NCBI GenBank assembly: GCA_965262875.1
Contig: OZ253569.1
Location: 5,890,001 to 5,954,000 of the forward strand
DNA from: JBALVT01 sp965262875
GTDB taxonomy: Bacteria; Pseudomonadota; Gammaproteobacteria; Pseudomonadales; Halieaceae
Length of the DNA stretch: 64,000 bases
Direction: 5' to 3'
The notes beneath the pieces were generated by a model. That model worked only from the letters and a program-made list of their open reading frames with translations. It was not told the DNA's origin and did no database searches. The translations under genes were made by a program, and so were the position numbers. Below, piece by piece: positions 1-8,938 of the stretch (its first letter is position 1; the number at the start of each line of letters is the position of its first letter).

Positions 1-1
1 C

Positions 2-835
2 GGAGAGGACCTGGGGTTGGAGTTGTCCAATACGGTATACGCGTTGGATTCCACTACCATCGATCTGTGCTTGTCGGTGTTTCCATGGGCGCCGTTTCGC
101 AGCACCAAAGCGGCAGTCAAAATGCACACGCTGTTGGATTTGCGAGGCAATATTCCGAGTTTTATCCACGTTTCCGACGGCAAACTGCACGATGTCAACG
201 CGCTCGATCTGATGATTCCCGAACCGGGGGCGATCTACGTCATGGACCGAGCGTATTTGGATTTCGACCGTCTCTTCTCGCTTCACCAGGCTGGCGCATT
301 CTTCGTTACTCGCGCCAAATCGAACACCGATTTCCGACGCATCTACTCGGCACCAAACGATCGAGAGCAAGGGATTATCTGCGACCAAACGGTGGCACTG
401 TCGGGCTTCTACAGTCAAAGGAAGTATCCACTGCATCTACGGCGTATTCGGTTCAAAGATACCGAGACGGGGAAAACCCTGATATTCCTGACCAATTTGT
501 TTGGCCCTCCGGCGGCCACCATTTGCGCTCTGTACAAAGCACGTTGGCAAGTAGAATTGTTTTTCAAATGGATCAAGCAGCATCTACGCATAAAGCAGTT
601 TTACGGAACCTCGGAGAACGCAGTGAAGGCCCAAATATGGACGGCGGTCTCAATGTACGTGCTCGTAGCCATCATCAAGAAGCGGCTCAACCTGGATGCC
701 TCGCTCTACACTTTATTACAGATATTTTCAATCACTCTTTTCGAGAAAATCCCTTTAAATAAGGACTTTCTCGACAGATCACATGGCGCTGAAAATGATA
801 CATTATCTAACCAATTGAAATTATTCAATAATTAA
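2..835 (+). CDS. IS4-family DDE transposase, 5' end outside window
   Basis: The reading frame is open to the left edge, so the N-terminus is missing; the TTG at 17 is only the first possible start inside the window. The protein carries an IS4-type catalytic core: YALDSTTIDLC holds the first Asp, YVMDRAYLDF the second, and YKARWQVELFFKWIKQ is the Y-(2)-R-(3)-E-(6)-K-like signature with the catalytic Glu. It resembles the IS4 transposase at 13182-14061, which is cut just before the matching Glu, so the two belong to the same or closely related groups (with an N-terminal DUF4372-type region). The C-terminus looks natural, so this copy may be complete apart from the window edge. No inverted repeat was identified downstream. 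Confidence 0.85.
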   Translation, partial: GEDLGLELSNTVYALDSTTIDLCLSVFPWAPFRSTKAAVKMHTLLDLRGNIPSFIHVSDGKLHDVNALDLMIPEPGAIYVMDRAYLDFDRLFSLHQAGAFFVTRAKSNTDFRRIYSAPNDREQGIICDQTVALSGFYSQRKYPLHLRRIRFKDTETGKTLIFLTNLFGPPAATICALYKARWQVELFFKWIKQHLRIKQFYGTSENAVKAQIWTAVSMYVLVAIIKKRLNLDASLYTLLQIFSITLFEKIPLNKDFLDRSHGAENDTLSNQLKLFNN

Positions 836-1121
836 CCGGACACTAGTGATATTGCATATAGGAACTCTAGACTATTCCGCTCTAACAAAATTGAGAATAG
901 ATGACATATATTTGATATTTGGTGACGTGCAGCTACGACTGAGATAAACCCAGCGCGCGCAACCTCTACGCTCTTCGACTCTTGATTCGACAATCTGGAA
1001 CCTCACGGCGCTCAAGCCGCTTACGCATTTCGCGAAGGCCCGGTAGTGCCCGTGCCCGCCAAAGAGGTAGTGGTACTGGGCGCAGTAGGTGCGGTGCCGG
1101 CAGGCCTGGCAAGCACCTCGT
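836..1121. other. No recognisable gene
   Basis: This stretch lies between the IS4 transposase and a conserved-protein fragment. Open frames on both strands are short and none matches a family I recognise. It probably contains the right end of the IS4 element and the lost 5' part of the following pseudogene. Confidence 0.4.
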
Positions 1122-1721
1122 ATGCCATGGGGCGAGCCAGATCTGCAAGGTGTCTGGACTACTGCAACCATTACGGCTTTGGAACGTATGGATGTCTTTG
1201 ACGAATTGGTTATTAGCGAGAAACGGGTGCACGAAGTGGAACAACGAGAGGCGGGATTCTCGGCTGAAATTGACGCTCTGCCCGAGGGAGACTTGCCGGC
1301 GGGAGAAGTCGTAGGAGGTTACAACAGTGCATGGCTGGACTCCTGTACCCGTTTGCTACGAGTAAAAGGTGAGCCAAGAACCTCTATTATCGTTGAGCCC
1401 GCCAACGGCAAGGTGCCATACACGCTCACCGGAATGTTCAAGTTGTTGTGGGGAATAGTCCATTCACAAAAGCGGAACAATCCCGAAGAGCAACTCAATG
1501 GGGACCGCTGTGTCGTGGGTTTTGGCTCCACCGGTGGGCCGCCTATGCTGCCCGTTTTATACAACAATAATTACCAGTTTGTGCAGTCCCCAGGCCAGGT
1601 CATGATCTTGGTGGAAATGAATCATGCGGTGCGCACTATTCGAATTGACGGCGAGCCGCTGCCCAAGCAAATACGGCCGTGGTTAGGAGATTCCATTGGC
1701 CACTGGGAAGGCGATACTTAG
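1122..1721 (+). pseudogene. Conserved secreted-type protein fragment, unknown function
   Basis: The frame begins with PWGEPDLQGVWT and continues through CVVGFGSTGGPPMLP and GDSIGHWEGDT. These are hallmarks of a family of uncharacterised exported proteins common in proteobacteria and acidobacteria, in which the WEGDT segment is normally followed by a long C-terminal part. Here the frame stops immediately after GDT, where the DUF222/HNH pseudogene abuts on the other strand, so the 3' part is lost. No signal peptide is found at the 5' end, so that end is missing too. The family's function is unknown to me; the assignment is by recalled family motifs only. Confidence 0.55.
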
Positions 1722-2919
1722 ACTTCACTACTATGGGGAGCCGGCTTCGCATCCCGGCGCAGCAAGGCATCCATCGCCATACCATAATCACAGCTTTCCC
1801 CGCGCCATCGAGTGATACAGGTTTTGGCATCGACTGCAGGCGCCCAATGCTGAATATGGTGCGCATCGACATAGCGGGATTGACAGCAGCCCGGAAACCG
1901 GCAGGTTTTATCTCTGACAGTCAGCGCCCGCTTGATTGATGCAGGAACGGTGCGGGCACGACGCCCAATGTTCAGCACTTTGCCCCGACCATCCTCCGAG
2001 ACTGTCACCAGAGTGGCATCACAGGCCAGACGCTTCGCCGTTGTTGCACAAACCCAATGCTTACCGTCTAAATCACAGTGTTCATTCCCTGATACCGGGT
2101 ATCGGGGTTACTGCTGGCAAGAAAGTGTTCAGCCATTGTGATCAGGGCATCCGCGCGCCGGTGCACAAAGGTATCTTGTTGCTGCATTGGATCTTCCGCA
2201 TCCAGTTCCTGCTCCGTTGGACCTTTTACGGCGGCAATCGCCGCATCGGGGTGTCTGGCGAAAGGCGTCTCCGCGGAAACGTCTTTTTCCGCTTCCACTT
2301 CATGTTTGTCGATGCCCAATTTCTGCTGCGCTTGTTGCACCGAAGTAGCCACGGCTTCGATCGCTTTAACCACCAGGGAACCGGCCTCTGCGGGCAGTTT
2401 GGCGTGAATCACCCACATGCCGTCATCGTCCTGGTAGTAAACCAGCTTGCGGGCCTGTTCCCGATCAACCTCTGCCTTGTCTTCGTTGGGACAGGCCACT
2501 TTTTTATACTTTGCCACGACCTGCTCTACATGACTAGCGGTACCGTGCTGCGCAATTCCCAGCAGGAAGTCTTCGTTTTCCGGGGTGGCGACGCGTGTCA
2601 TGGCTCGCACTTTGGAATAGCTGATTTCACCGGTTGCAAAGGAGGTATCGATCAGGGGCAGGCTGTCCAGACAATGCGCCACTCTCACTTTCTCACGGGC
2701 CGCCCCCAGAGCGATGCCACATTTCCAGTTAAGCCAATGAGCGCAGCTGCGAACGGTGCCGCCGCCACTCCAGGCCTTGCAGTCGTCAAATTGAGCGATG
2801 AGTTTTAGTAAACGGTAATTGCCAGCGTTGAGTTGGCCCGCCAGGAGGGTGATGGCATCGCTGAGTTGTTGGTGATTATCGGGGCTGGGGTGAGAGGGTA
2901 GAGTTGCGAGATTGTGCAT
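1718..2919 (-). pseudogene. DUF222 / HNH endonuclease-family protein, frameshifted
   Basis: The frame from 2919 to 2068 encodes a DUF222 (13E12-repeat type) domain ending MNTVI-stop. Shifting by one base at about 2070 continues the protein as DLDGKHWVCATTAKRLACDATL and joins the frame ending at 1718, which holds the HNH core with CRFPGC and YVDAHHIQHWA. After the HHIQHWA segment the expected remainder of the HNH zinc/His region is not readable in frame, so there is additional damage near 1800. The family is usually associated with selfish or mobile DNA; its cellular role is poorly known. An IS1595 element sits just upstream of its ATG, so its promoter is probably lost too. Confidence 0.75.
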
Positions 2920-4001
2920 CGAGGGAACCCGCTGATACTGTGTTTATATAAGGGGTATCTATTTAGCTCCAGCAACCCGAATACTGTACAAATATCCAGT
3001 ATATTATCTATTCTGGTACTGCCACCGAAACATTCAAGTTTTTTCGCTAAATCCTGGTAGGTCACCGGTGCTGTCACGACAGCCTGTTGTCGAAGTCGAT
3101 AGAACAACATGCCGCGAGATTTCGATGTGCGGCGATTGAAGCGGAACACAAATTCGTCCAGGTAGGCATCCAGATGCCCGGGTTGTATCGAGCCGTGGTG
3201 TGTACCCAAAATCCAGCGCTGCACGAGCGCAGCCACTCGATGCACCCCTGGAATTGATACATGGGCGGGCACATCGGAACCCAGCATAACGATGCGTTGA
3301 TGCACATAACCCAAATCAGTTAATGATCGGTAGGCTGCCGAGCCGTCTGTGTGTACCCGCGCCCCAGCCTCAACGACCTCCTGTACGAATGGAATTACGT
3401 GGGGTGCGGAGTCTTTGGGTATACGGCGGAGGCGGATACGGCCGAACCCCTTGGGTTGCAGTATCTCTACTGCCACAGCTACCAGAACCTTGTTTGTGCT
3501 GTTTTTGCGCCCTTTGGCTGAAATAGGGTTTTGTCTGTCTGTAATGGACAAGTAGGTCTCATCTACTTCAACAAGCCCCTTGAGCCTTTCGCGACCTGGG
3601 CGAATCATGGCGCGACGAAATCGATGCAGCATAGTCCAGGCGGTCTGATAACTGCCCAGGCCCGGCACTCTCTGTAAGCTTGGGGCGCTCACTCCTTGTT
3701 TCTGATTAGTCAGATACCAGGCCGCAGCAAGCCAGACGCGTAATGGCGTTCGGGTCTTGTCAAAGATGGTGCCTGCGGTCACCGGGTTTTGGTGCTGGCA
3801 GGCCCGACACATCAAACGGGTACGGCTGGCGCGATAGGCTTCTCCACTCCAGTCGCAACGCGGGCATACATAACCGTCAGGCCAACGTAATCGCTCAAGG
3901 AAAGCAAGGCAAGCTTCTTCAGTGGAAAAACAATCGAGAAATTCGTTCCAATTTTGGGGGTAGTCTTTTCCGGCAACTGGCGGTAAGATCTGTATATCCA
4001 T
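2805..4001 (-). CDS. IS1595-family transposase
   Basis: The N-terminal region has an IS1595-type zinc ribbon (CPRCDWSG and CRACQHQ, residues about 48-70). The DDE/N domain follows: VEVDETYL (first Asp), VHTDGSAAYRSL (second Asp), and the FNRRTSKSRG motif near the end. The element's left inverted repeat falls at about residue 344-351, so the last roughly 47 residues (from about YPLYKHS on) are translated from flanking host DNA and read through into the DUF222 gene. Either the element relies on a stop outside its end or a small indel removed its own stop. Otherwise the gene looks intact. Confidence 0.85.
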   Translation of the reverse strand: MDIQILPPVAGKDYPQNWNEFLDCFSTEEACLAFLERLRWPDGYVCPRCDWSGEAYRASRTRLMCRACQHQNPVTAGTIFDKTRTPLRVWLAAAWYLTNQKQGVSAPSLQRVPGLGSYQTAWTMLHRFRRAMIRPGRERLKGLVEVDETYLSITDRQNPISAKGRKNSTNKVLVAVAVEILQPKGFGRIRLRRIPKDSAPHVIPFVQEVVEAGARVHTDGSAAYRSLTDLGYVHQRIVMLGSDVPAHVSIPGVHRVAALVQRWILGTHHGSIQPGHLDAYLDEFVFRFNRRTSKSRGMLFYRLRQQAVVTAPVTYQDLAKKLECFGGSTRIDNILDICTVFGLLELNRYPLYKHSISGFPRCTISQLYPLTPAPIITNNSAMPSPSWRANSTLAITVY

Positions 4002-4042
4002 CCAGGTATTTTGCCCTGACTGGAGCTAAATGGATACCCCTT
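2950..4042. mobile_element. IS1595-family insertion sequence
   Basis: Terminal inverted repeats of 23 bp bound the element: 2950-2972 reads AAGGGGTATCTATTTAGC and onward, and 4020-4042 is its reverse complement with one mismatch (A versus G). The 8 bp outside each end, 2942-2949 and 4043-4050, agree at 6 of 8 positions (GTTTATAT and GTTTTTAG), so a decayed 8-bp target duplication typical of the family is possible but not proven. The single gene is the transposase on the minus strand. Confidence 0.75.
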
Positions 4043-4303
4043 GTTTTTAGACAGGTCTGGAGCCGAAACAATCCACCACTTTGGAAATTAATTTTAGTAT
4101 AGTACAAATAGGATCGATCTCGGAAGTAGATTTCCCTCTGGAGCCCGATTGTTTAGCGTGAAAATTCACCAACTGCTGGGCTATCCCCCAGAAATCAGGC
4201 TTGTGCCCGAACAAAAGGTATTCAACGGGGGCAATTGATTTACACAGCCATGCCCGGGGCGATTAAAACTGCCATAGCCTTCGTGCCGCCCGCTTTGCGC
4301 GTG

Positions 4304-5662
4304 TCAAGGCACTGGATAAAGACCGGCTGGCCTATGTCGCAGGAGGATCATAATCGCCAATACAAAGGTAAGACCTTCCGCAATTGGAAGAGCAATAACA
4401 AAGTAGTAATCAGACAACAGATAATAAAGCAGCATCAGGAAACCCACCGGTAAAATCAAGCTACGGCACAGCGCGACAAGACCCGATTGAAAAGGCAGAT
4501 GGATAGCCGTCAGATATCCTGATATCAACATGTTGAAACCGGCAAACAAAAAGAGAGGCCACACATAAGTTACAAATTCGGACGCCAGGGTCACTGTCTC
4601 GATGCTGTTGCTCTCATCGACAAACAGATTAATAAGCGTCTCGCTAGACGAAGTCAGCACGCCGATCAAAACTATACTGAGTAAAGCGATGATAGTGCTG
4701 GCGGTTTTCAGGAACGCAGAAATGCGCTCGGCTTTGCGCGCACCAAAATTCTGGGAGACCATAACCTGGCTGGTATCTGAAATGGCGAAGAACATCATGA
4801 AGCCTATATAAAGCAGGTAGTTGACTACAGTAATCGCCGCAACGCCGCTGACGCCCGCCCGCTGAATCAGCATCCAGTTGAAAATAAACGCAATGATGGC
4901 CCCGGAAATCTCGTTTATAAATTCGGAGATGCCGTTGTAAGCCGCCTGGAGCACTTCCTTCCAGTTGTTCTGCCGAAACTTGAAATGCAGTTTCCTCTCC
5001 GGCCGCAGAAAATAGACCAGCATTACGAACATGGGCAACGCCTGTGACAGGCCGGTAGCAAAAGCCGCGCCAGTGAGACCCCAGCCATACACCGCAATGA
5101 ACAGGTAATCCAACGCGATATTGATAATCGAACCAATGGCGAGTGCCGCTGCGGCCAGATTAGGAAAACCGTCCATACGGATGAAAAAGTACTGAACGAT
5201 AACGATAAGCTGCGCGAACAGAAACGGCATGATAATCCGGTAGTACTCGCCCATAACCGGGAACAACTCCTGCGTAGCACCGACACCGGCAAACAATTGC
5301 GCTTCAAATACAAGCCCCAGGCAGATTACTATGACGCCATAAAACGCAACAAACATCAGTGTTTTACTAAAAATGGCCGATGCAGCTGCCGGGTTCCCCT
5401 CGCCCAGGTATTTCCCCGCACGTACAGAACCACCAATTGATAGCATCATTCCGACGCCGAATAGCAGTGTAGTTATTGGAATGATGAGGTTTACCGCCGC
5501 CAGGGCGGTGATGCCGACATAGTTACCGATAAAGATTCCATCCACCAGTGACGCCGAGGTCATGGCTATCAGGCCTACCAGGGACGGCAGCAGGTATTTT
5601 AAAAACGTAGGAACAATCGCGCCATCAAGGGCGTCGTTGTCTTCTAGGGGTTCACTCGTCAT
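4304..5662 (-). CDS. MATE-family multidrug/toxin extrusion transporter
   Basis: The 452-residue protein is almost entirely hydrophobic helices, as expected for the 12-helix MATE fold, and its length is standard. The first half has LLPSLVGLIAMTSASLVDGIFIGNYVG and VNLIIPITTLLFGVGMM, typical of the MepA/NorM-like clade; the second half repeats the pattern (ISEFINEISGAIIAFIFNWML). It would sit in the inner membrane and export organic cations or drugs in exchange for Na+ or H+. The start at 5662 (MTSEPLEDND) gives a normal short hydrophilic N-terminus. It follows a truncated MBL-fold gene on the same strand by 3 bp, so it may depend on that gene's promoter. Confidence 0.85.
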   Translation of the reverse strand: MTSEPLEDNDALDGAIVPTFLKYLLPSLVGLIAMTSASLVDGIFIGNYVGITALAAVNLIIPITTLLFGVGMMLSIGGSVRAGKYLGEGNPAAASAIFSKTLMFVAFYGVIVICLGLVFEAQLFAGVGATQELFPVMGEYYRIIMPFLFAQLIVIVQYFFIRMDGFPNLAAAALAIGSIINIALDYLFIAVYGWGLTGAAFATGLSQALPMFVMLVYFLRPERKLHFKFRQNNWKEVLQAAYNGISEFINEISGAIIAFIFNWMLIQRAGVSGVAAITVVNYLLYIGFMMFFAISDTSQVMVSQNFGARKAERISAFLKTASTIIALLSIVLIGVLTSSSETLINLFVDESNSIETVTLASEFVTYVWPLFLFAGFNMLISGYLTAIHLPFQSGLVALCRSLILPVGFLMLLYYLLSDYYFVIALPIAEGLTFVLAIMILLRHRPAGLYPVP

Positions 5663-5665
5663 CTA

Positions 5666-5842
5666 TTATCCCGGTGTCTGGCCCTTTGATACCCGGAAAG
5701 CATCAATCAACAAATCTCGCTCGCGCCCCTGAATGTGCCAGATGTTACAGCGAACATCGGGACTCACGTGCTGCTCCCAAATCAGGGTAATTTGCTCTGT
5801 CAGGGACTTTGTCGCATACCCTTTTTCAGCCACTCTCATCAT
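5666..5842 (-). pseudogene. MBL-fold hydrolase, N-terminal fragment
   Basis: A 58-codon frame starts with two ATGs and contains LTEQITLIWEQHVSPDVRC followed by NIWHIQGRERDLLIDA. This matches the N-terminus of a group of metallo-beta-lactamase-fold hydrolases in which xNIWHVRGRDRDLLIDTG precedes the first metal-binding motif. Everything after LIDA is replaced by an unrelated tail and a stop, so the HxHxDH site is absent. It lies 3 bp before the MATE gene. The match is recalled rather than searched. Confidence 0.5.
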
Positions 5843-6109
5843 TTTACTTTACCCTTTTGCGCAACATAAATGCCAATCAACAGAACGTGCGATGTCGCAA
5901 AGCGCATGGACCAGGTCTGCAGCCAAACGGCTGGAAAAGCCTTCATGAATTAATGCTTCTGCGTATAAATATAAAACGGATATCAACGCAACATCACGGG
6001 AGCCTCGCCTCCTTGATTCCTCGTCATTGTCGGGAATATTTGCGTTGTATTTAACGGTGCGGTCGATATGATTTCCTTCCCATATAAAGGAATAACGAGC
6101 ACCGGAATC
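5843..6109. promoter_or_regulatory. Intergenic region between diverging genes
   Basis: This 267-bp region separates the minus-strand MBL/MATE pair from the plus-strand hydrolase and must hold promoters for both. It is AT-rich around 5960-6000 (TATAAATATAAAAC). I could not pin a convincing -35/-10 pair. Confidence 0.3.
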
Positions 6110-7087
6110 ATGCGCCTCCTTCCACTGTTACTTTTTACCCCCATGCTGCTTGCTTCCCCCAGCTACGCGGCAGTGGAGGTCGTACTATACGATCAATATG
6201 AGGTGAATGGACATGACGGCTACCTCTCGGCCTGGGCCGTCCATGGTCCATTGGATAAAGTTCTGCTGATCGTTCCCGGTTTTGACACCAACAATAATTC
6301 CATGCCGGTGGATGACCTGCTGGATGACTTCGCCGCCGTCTCCTTTTATATGGGCCTGTTGGGCTGGGATGTCATTATTTTTGACTACGTGGATGGGGCG
6401 ATGGATTTGAAGGCAAACGCCGACAATCTGGCGCGATTTATTGAGTATCTCGATACCCAGGCCGACGCCGACTATCATCTCGCTGTCATCGGTGGCTCCA
6501 TGGGCGGTATCGTGGCGCGCACAATGTTTGTGCAGGAAAACAGTGATATGGGCGTCGACACCTATGCTTCCCTGGATTCGCCCCACTGGGGAGTCTATCT
6601 CAGCGCCTGGGCGGGAGATCTGGCAACGCTTGCCATAGACTATGAAGCGGCTCACCAAATGCACCATGGCGACCCGGCCTATAGGAAACACTACAACTGG
6701 TTGCGTAAAGTCGAAGCAACCAAGGCGTTTAAAAAAAATGTTAATCGTCCCATGAATACCTTAGCGGTAGCGCTTAGCGATGGCAGTCAAGGCTATTGGA
6801 AAGTGAGATGGGATGATTTGTTGATACACAATAAGTTCTATCCCGTGTCCTCATATGTAAAGCAATCGGGTTTTCGGTCGACCTATATGCCTTATCATTC
6901 AACGGTGTACCTGGATAGCACGAAGACAAAGAAGAAAGAGCGTTTTGGCTACACCCGCTACAAGTATCGCAATCTTACCTCCAGTTACTTCGACCAGGTC
7001 ATTGCCAATAAAGCCGATGAACACGCAGCGCCAGATTACGCCGTGGTACAGGCACTGGGGTTTGTGTTGGAGCAAGGGCCGCATTAA
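6110..7087 (+). CDS. Exported alpha/beta-hydrolase (serine esterase/lipase-like)
   Basis: The preferred start at 6110 gives MRLLPLLLFTPMLLASPSYA, a clean signal peptide with an AxA-like cleavage site before AVEVV; an upstream in-frame ATG at 6068 would add 14 residues. The nucleophile elbow is AVIGGSMGGIVAR, with the Ser at residue 130 of this start. LDSPHWG about 28 residues later resembles the lipase-type DxPHxG segment, and a candidate catalytic His is in the MPYHSTVYLD region. The protein is about 325 residues and complete. Substrate is unknown; secretion suggests an extracellular or periplasmic ester. It is one of the few undamaged genes in the left third of the window. Confidence 0.7.
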   Translation: MRLLPLLLFTPMLLASPSYAAVEVVLYDQYEVNGHDGYLSAWAVHGPLDKVLLIVPGFDTNNNSMPVDDLLDDFAAVSFYMGLLGWDVIIFDYVDGAMDLKANADNLARFIEYLDTQADADYHLAVIGGSMGGIVARTMFVQENSDMGVDTYASLDSPHWGVYLSAWAGDLATLAIDYEAAHQMHHGDPAYRKHYNWLRKVEATKAFKKNVNRPMNTLAVALSDGSQGYWKVRWDDLLIHNKFYPVSSYVKQSGFRSTYMPYHSTVYLDSTKTKKKERFGYTRYKYRNLTSSYFDQVIANKADEHAAPDYAVVQALGFVLEQGPH

Positions 7088-7359
7088 TGAGATGGGATTT
7101 TGCTGTTGTCTGGGGGTTTTGGGTTAGGTAGTGGATTTTGGCTGCACGATTGAACCCTGGCAGCCTAAGGGCTGTTAGGGCCGCGCCAAGAAGCTGATGG
7201 CTATGGCTGCCGATAACTCGTCGCCAAATGAAGCCGCCATCGCCACACGGCGCGCGGTCAATCATGGATCAGTACCAGATAGGCCTGAATGACCTTGCAG
7301 ATAAGTCGGAATTTGGAGCGCACGCCGCAAGTGCTGGTAGAAGTCGGACGCCCTCCTGA

Positions 7360-7832
7360 GAGCAGAATCTTTGCATCTACGTTGCAACCCTGAACGACTG
7401 CGTAGCCCGATTTGATTTCCAGGGGCGGATCACCTTTGAAGGCTTCGATGAGGACGCGACAGTATCGAAGTTTATGTTCTCCTACCTGGTGGAAAATGGA
7501 AAACGCACCTGCAAGCAGCATATGAGAGATTTCCCCGGTGGGTGCAGGCGATCATTCAAAACAGGTTACGCGCTGGCGGTTATCCGGAAGGTAGGGGAAA
7601 TAATTGAAACTAGATCTACCGAACTAAAAACCACTGACGGGAAGTCGATGGTTATGATCAAAAAAACTTGGTAGAAGAAAGGTTCGGCGCAGCCGGCTAC
7701 GGCGAATCAAACCGCAGCACCGATATCGACACCTTCTCGGAGAAGGCGGGAATCCAGGCTGGCGTAAGAGCCAATATTGTCACAGGGATTCAGGAAGAAA
7801 GCCGGGGCTCAATAGCGGGAGCTGAATCATGA
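7360..7832 (+). pseudogene. DUF2786/DUF7168-like phage or mobile-element protein, frameshifted
   Basis: The frame from 7360 reads VATLNDCVARFDFQGRITF, then EGFDEDATVSKFMFSYLVE, then SFKTGYALAVIRKVGEIIE, and ends LKTTDGKSMVMIKKTW-stop at 7674. A one-base shift continues VEERFGAAGYGESNRSTD to a TGA at 7832. The order (cysteine-bearing start, G-x-D-x-x-V-x-x-x-F-x-Y-L, then SFRxGY, then VxKK) matches the C-terminal part of the DUF2786/DUF7168 proteins found in prophages and integrative elements. The N-terminal third is missing or unreadable. It overlaps the next remnant by ATGA, as in phage operons. Confidence 0.55.
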
Positions 7833-8212
7833 GCATTGAGCTTTGGGATGAATGGCGCGGCTCAATGGACGGTCGGCCGACGATGCTTATCAAGCGGCTT
7901 ATTCGTTGGGGCAGATTTAGAGTTGACCTGCACTGCTTTGTGGGCAGTGACGATCCTGGCTGCTTCCACACACCCGCACTGGGCTTTTAGATTCGTTATC
8001 TGGGGAGGCTACATTGAAGAGCTTGAAAGCGGCGAACGAAGACTATGGCCGCCCCTGCGATTTGGATTAGTCGCGCCAACACTGGGCCACAGAGTAGCCA
8101 CTCCAATTTACCTTACCAGCTACTCAGTCTGATTAGACTTCCTACACGGAAGCAAAAAATCGAGTTTCGTGGCGATGGCTGGGAAACCCAACATCAAAGA
8201 ATCGGAGGGTAG
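7829..8212 (+). pseudogene. Phage-type conserved hypothetical protein, frameshifted
   Basis: Starting at ATG 7829 the frame encodes MLIKRLIRWGRFRVDLHCF then a stop at 7976; another frame gives HTHPHWAFRFVIWGGYIEE, then a third gives IEFRGDGWE before a stop at 8212. These segments in order match a small conserved phage protein whose signature is LHxFxxSDxDxxxHDHPWxFxxxxLWGGYxEE...IEFRGEGW. At least two frameshifts separate them. Function is unknown. Its neighbours on both sides are also phage-type remnants, which supports the assignment. Confidence 0.5.
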
Positions 8213-8214
8213 AA

Positions 8215-8583
8215 ATGAACACTTTTCAACACAGAGTAGGTGAGTGGATGGCGTCTTGCTTCGGCCTCATTATTGCGGCGGACAAGGTGGAGAGAAATCA
8301 CCGGTTTTTGGAGGAGGCGATTGAATTAGTGTAGGCGTGTAACTGCACTGAAAGCGAGGCACACCAGCTGGTTGAATATGTCTTCAACAGGCCCATGGGA
8401 GAAAAGCGCCAGGAGGTGGGTGGGGTCATGGTCACACTTGCTGCTCTCTGCTCGGCACAGGAGATATCGATGGATCAGGCAGACGAGACGGAGCTGCATC
8501 GCATATGGGGAAAGCAGGAGGCCATCAGGGCCAAGCAAGCGGCAAAGCCAAAGCATTCCCCGCTGCCAATGGAACAGTCATGA
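8215..8583 (+). pseudogene. Phage/mobile-element protein (MazG-like/DUF550-type), amber-interrupted
   Basis: The frame from ATG 8215 (Shine-Dalgarno GGAGG at 8204-8208) reads MNTFQHRVGEWMASCFG, then ERNHRFLEEAIELV, TAG at 8332-8334, then ACNCTESEAHQLVEYVF, EVGGVMVTLAALCSAQEIS and ELHRIWGKQEAIRAKQAAKP to a TGA at 8583. Apart from the single TAG, probably from CAG, the gene reads through. The all-helical ERNHRFLEEAIEL...EVGGVMVTLA pattern fits the MazG/DUF550-like phage proteins I recall. If an amber suppressor were present the protein could still be made; none is visible here. Confidence 0.6.
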
Positions 8584-8765
8584 CCCCAACTCGAGGGCTT
8601 CATTACACCGGGGAGTGAGCGATATCCCTCGTTTTTACTGGGTTTAATTCACAGGCGTGCTTGCATAGAAGACCTAGCAAGGGCTCGGATATCCCGGAGG
8701 CTTCTTTTCTACACAAAGCGCCGAGTGAACGGGTGCCATAAGTAACTGAATTTGATAGCATAATC
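8584..8765. other. No recognisable gene
   Basis: The short gap between the phage-type remnants and the IS target site holds no frame that resembles a known protein. Confidence 0.4.
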
Positions 8766-8851
8766 TTACAAATACTAGAGTTTAGAGTCTGGGGAGGAAG
8801 ATTATCGCGCAAAGTGTGCGAAAAAACTTGACATAAAGCGGCAAAAAGTTT

Positions 8852-8899
8852 GCCGCGCCCTATACAGCTTTGCTTTTTAAAAGGTGTATAGGGCGCGGC
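8852..8899 (+). promoter_or_regulatory. 14-bp stem hairpin ahead of transposase start
   Basis: GCCGCGCCCTATAC (8852-8865) and its exact reverse complement GTATAGGGCGCGGC (8886-8899) enclose a 20-nt T/A-rich loop. It lies inside the IS between the left end and the transposase ribosome-binding site. In other IS elements (for example IS10 and IS50) such hairpins sequester the start when transcription enters from outside the element; that role here is inference. Confidence 0.6.
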
Positions 8900-8938
8900 C
8901 TTCAGAAAGAAATGAATCGATTTCTTCTGGAGGCCGCT

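Noticed and set aside
872..1244. Cys-rich minus-strand frames resembling zinc-finger or IS91-like text
   Set aside because: No consistent motif order; the frames disagree and the region looks like decayed or non-coding DNA.
4043..4303. Short plus-strand frame ending LDKDRLAYVAGGS
   Set aside because: It is antisense to the 3' end of the MATE gene and matches no family clearly enough.
8828..8866. TTGACA followed by TATACA upstream of the DDE transposase
   Set aside because: The spacing is 27 bp, far from 17, and the TATACA lies in the hairpin stem, so it is not a credible promoter.
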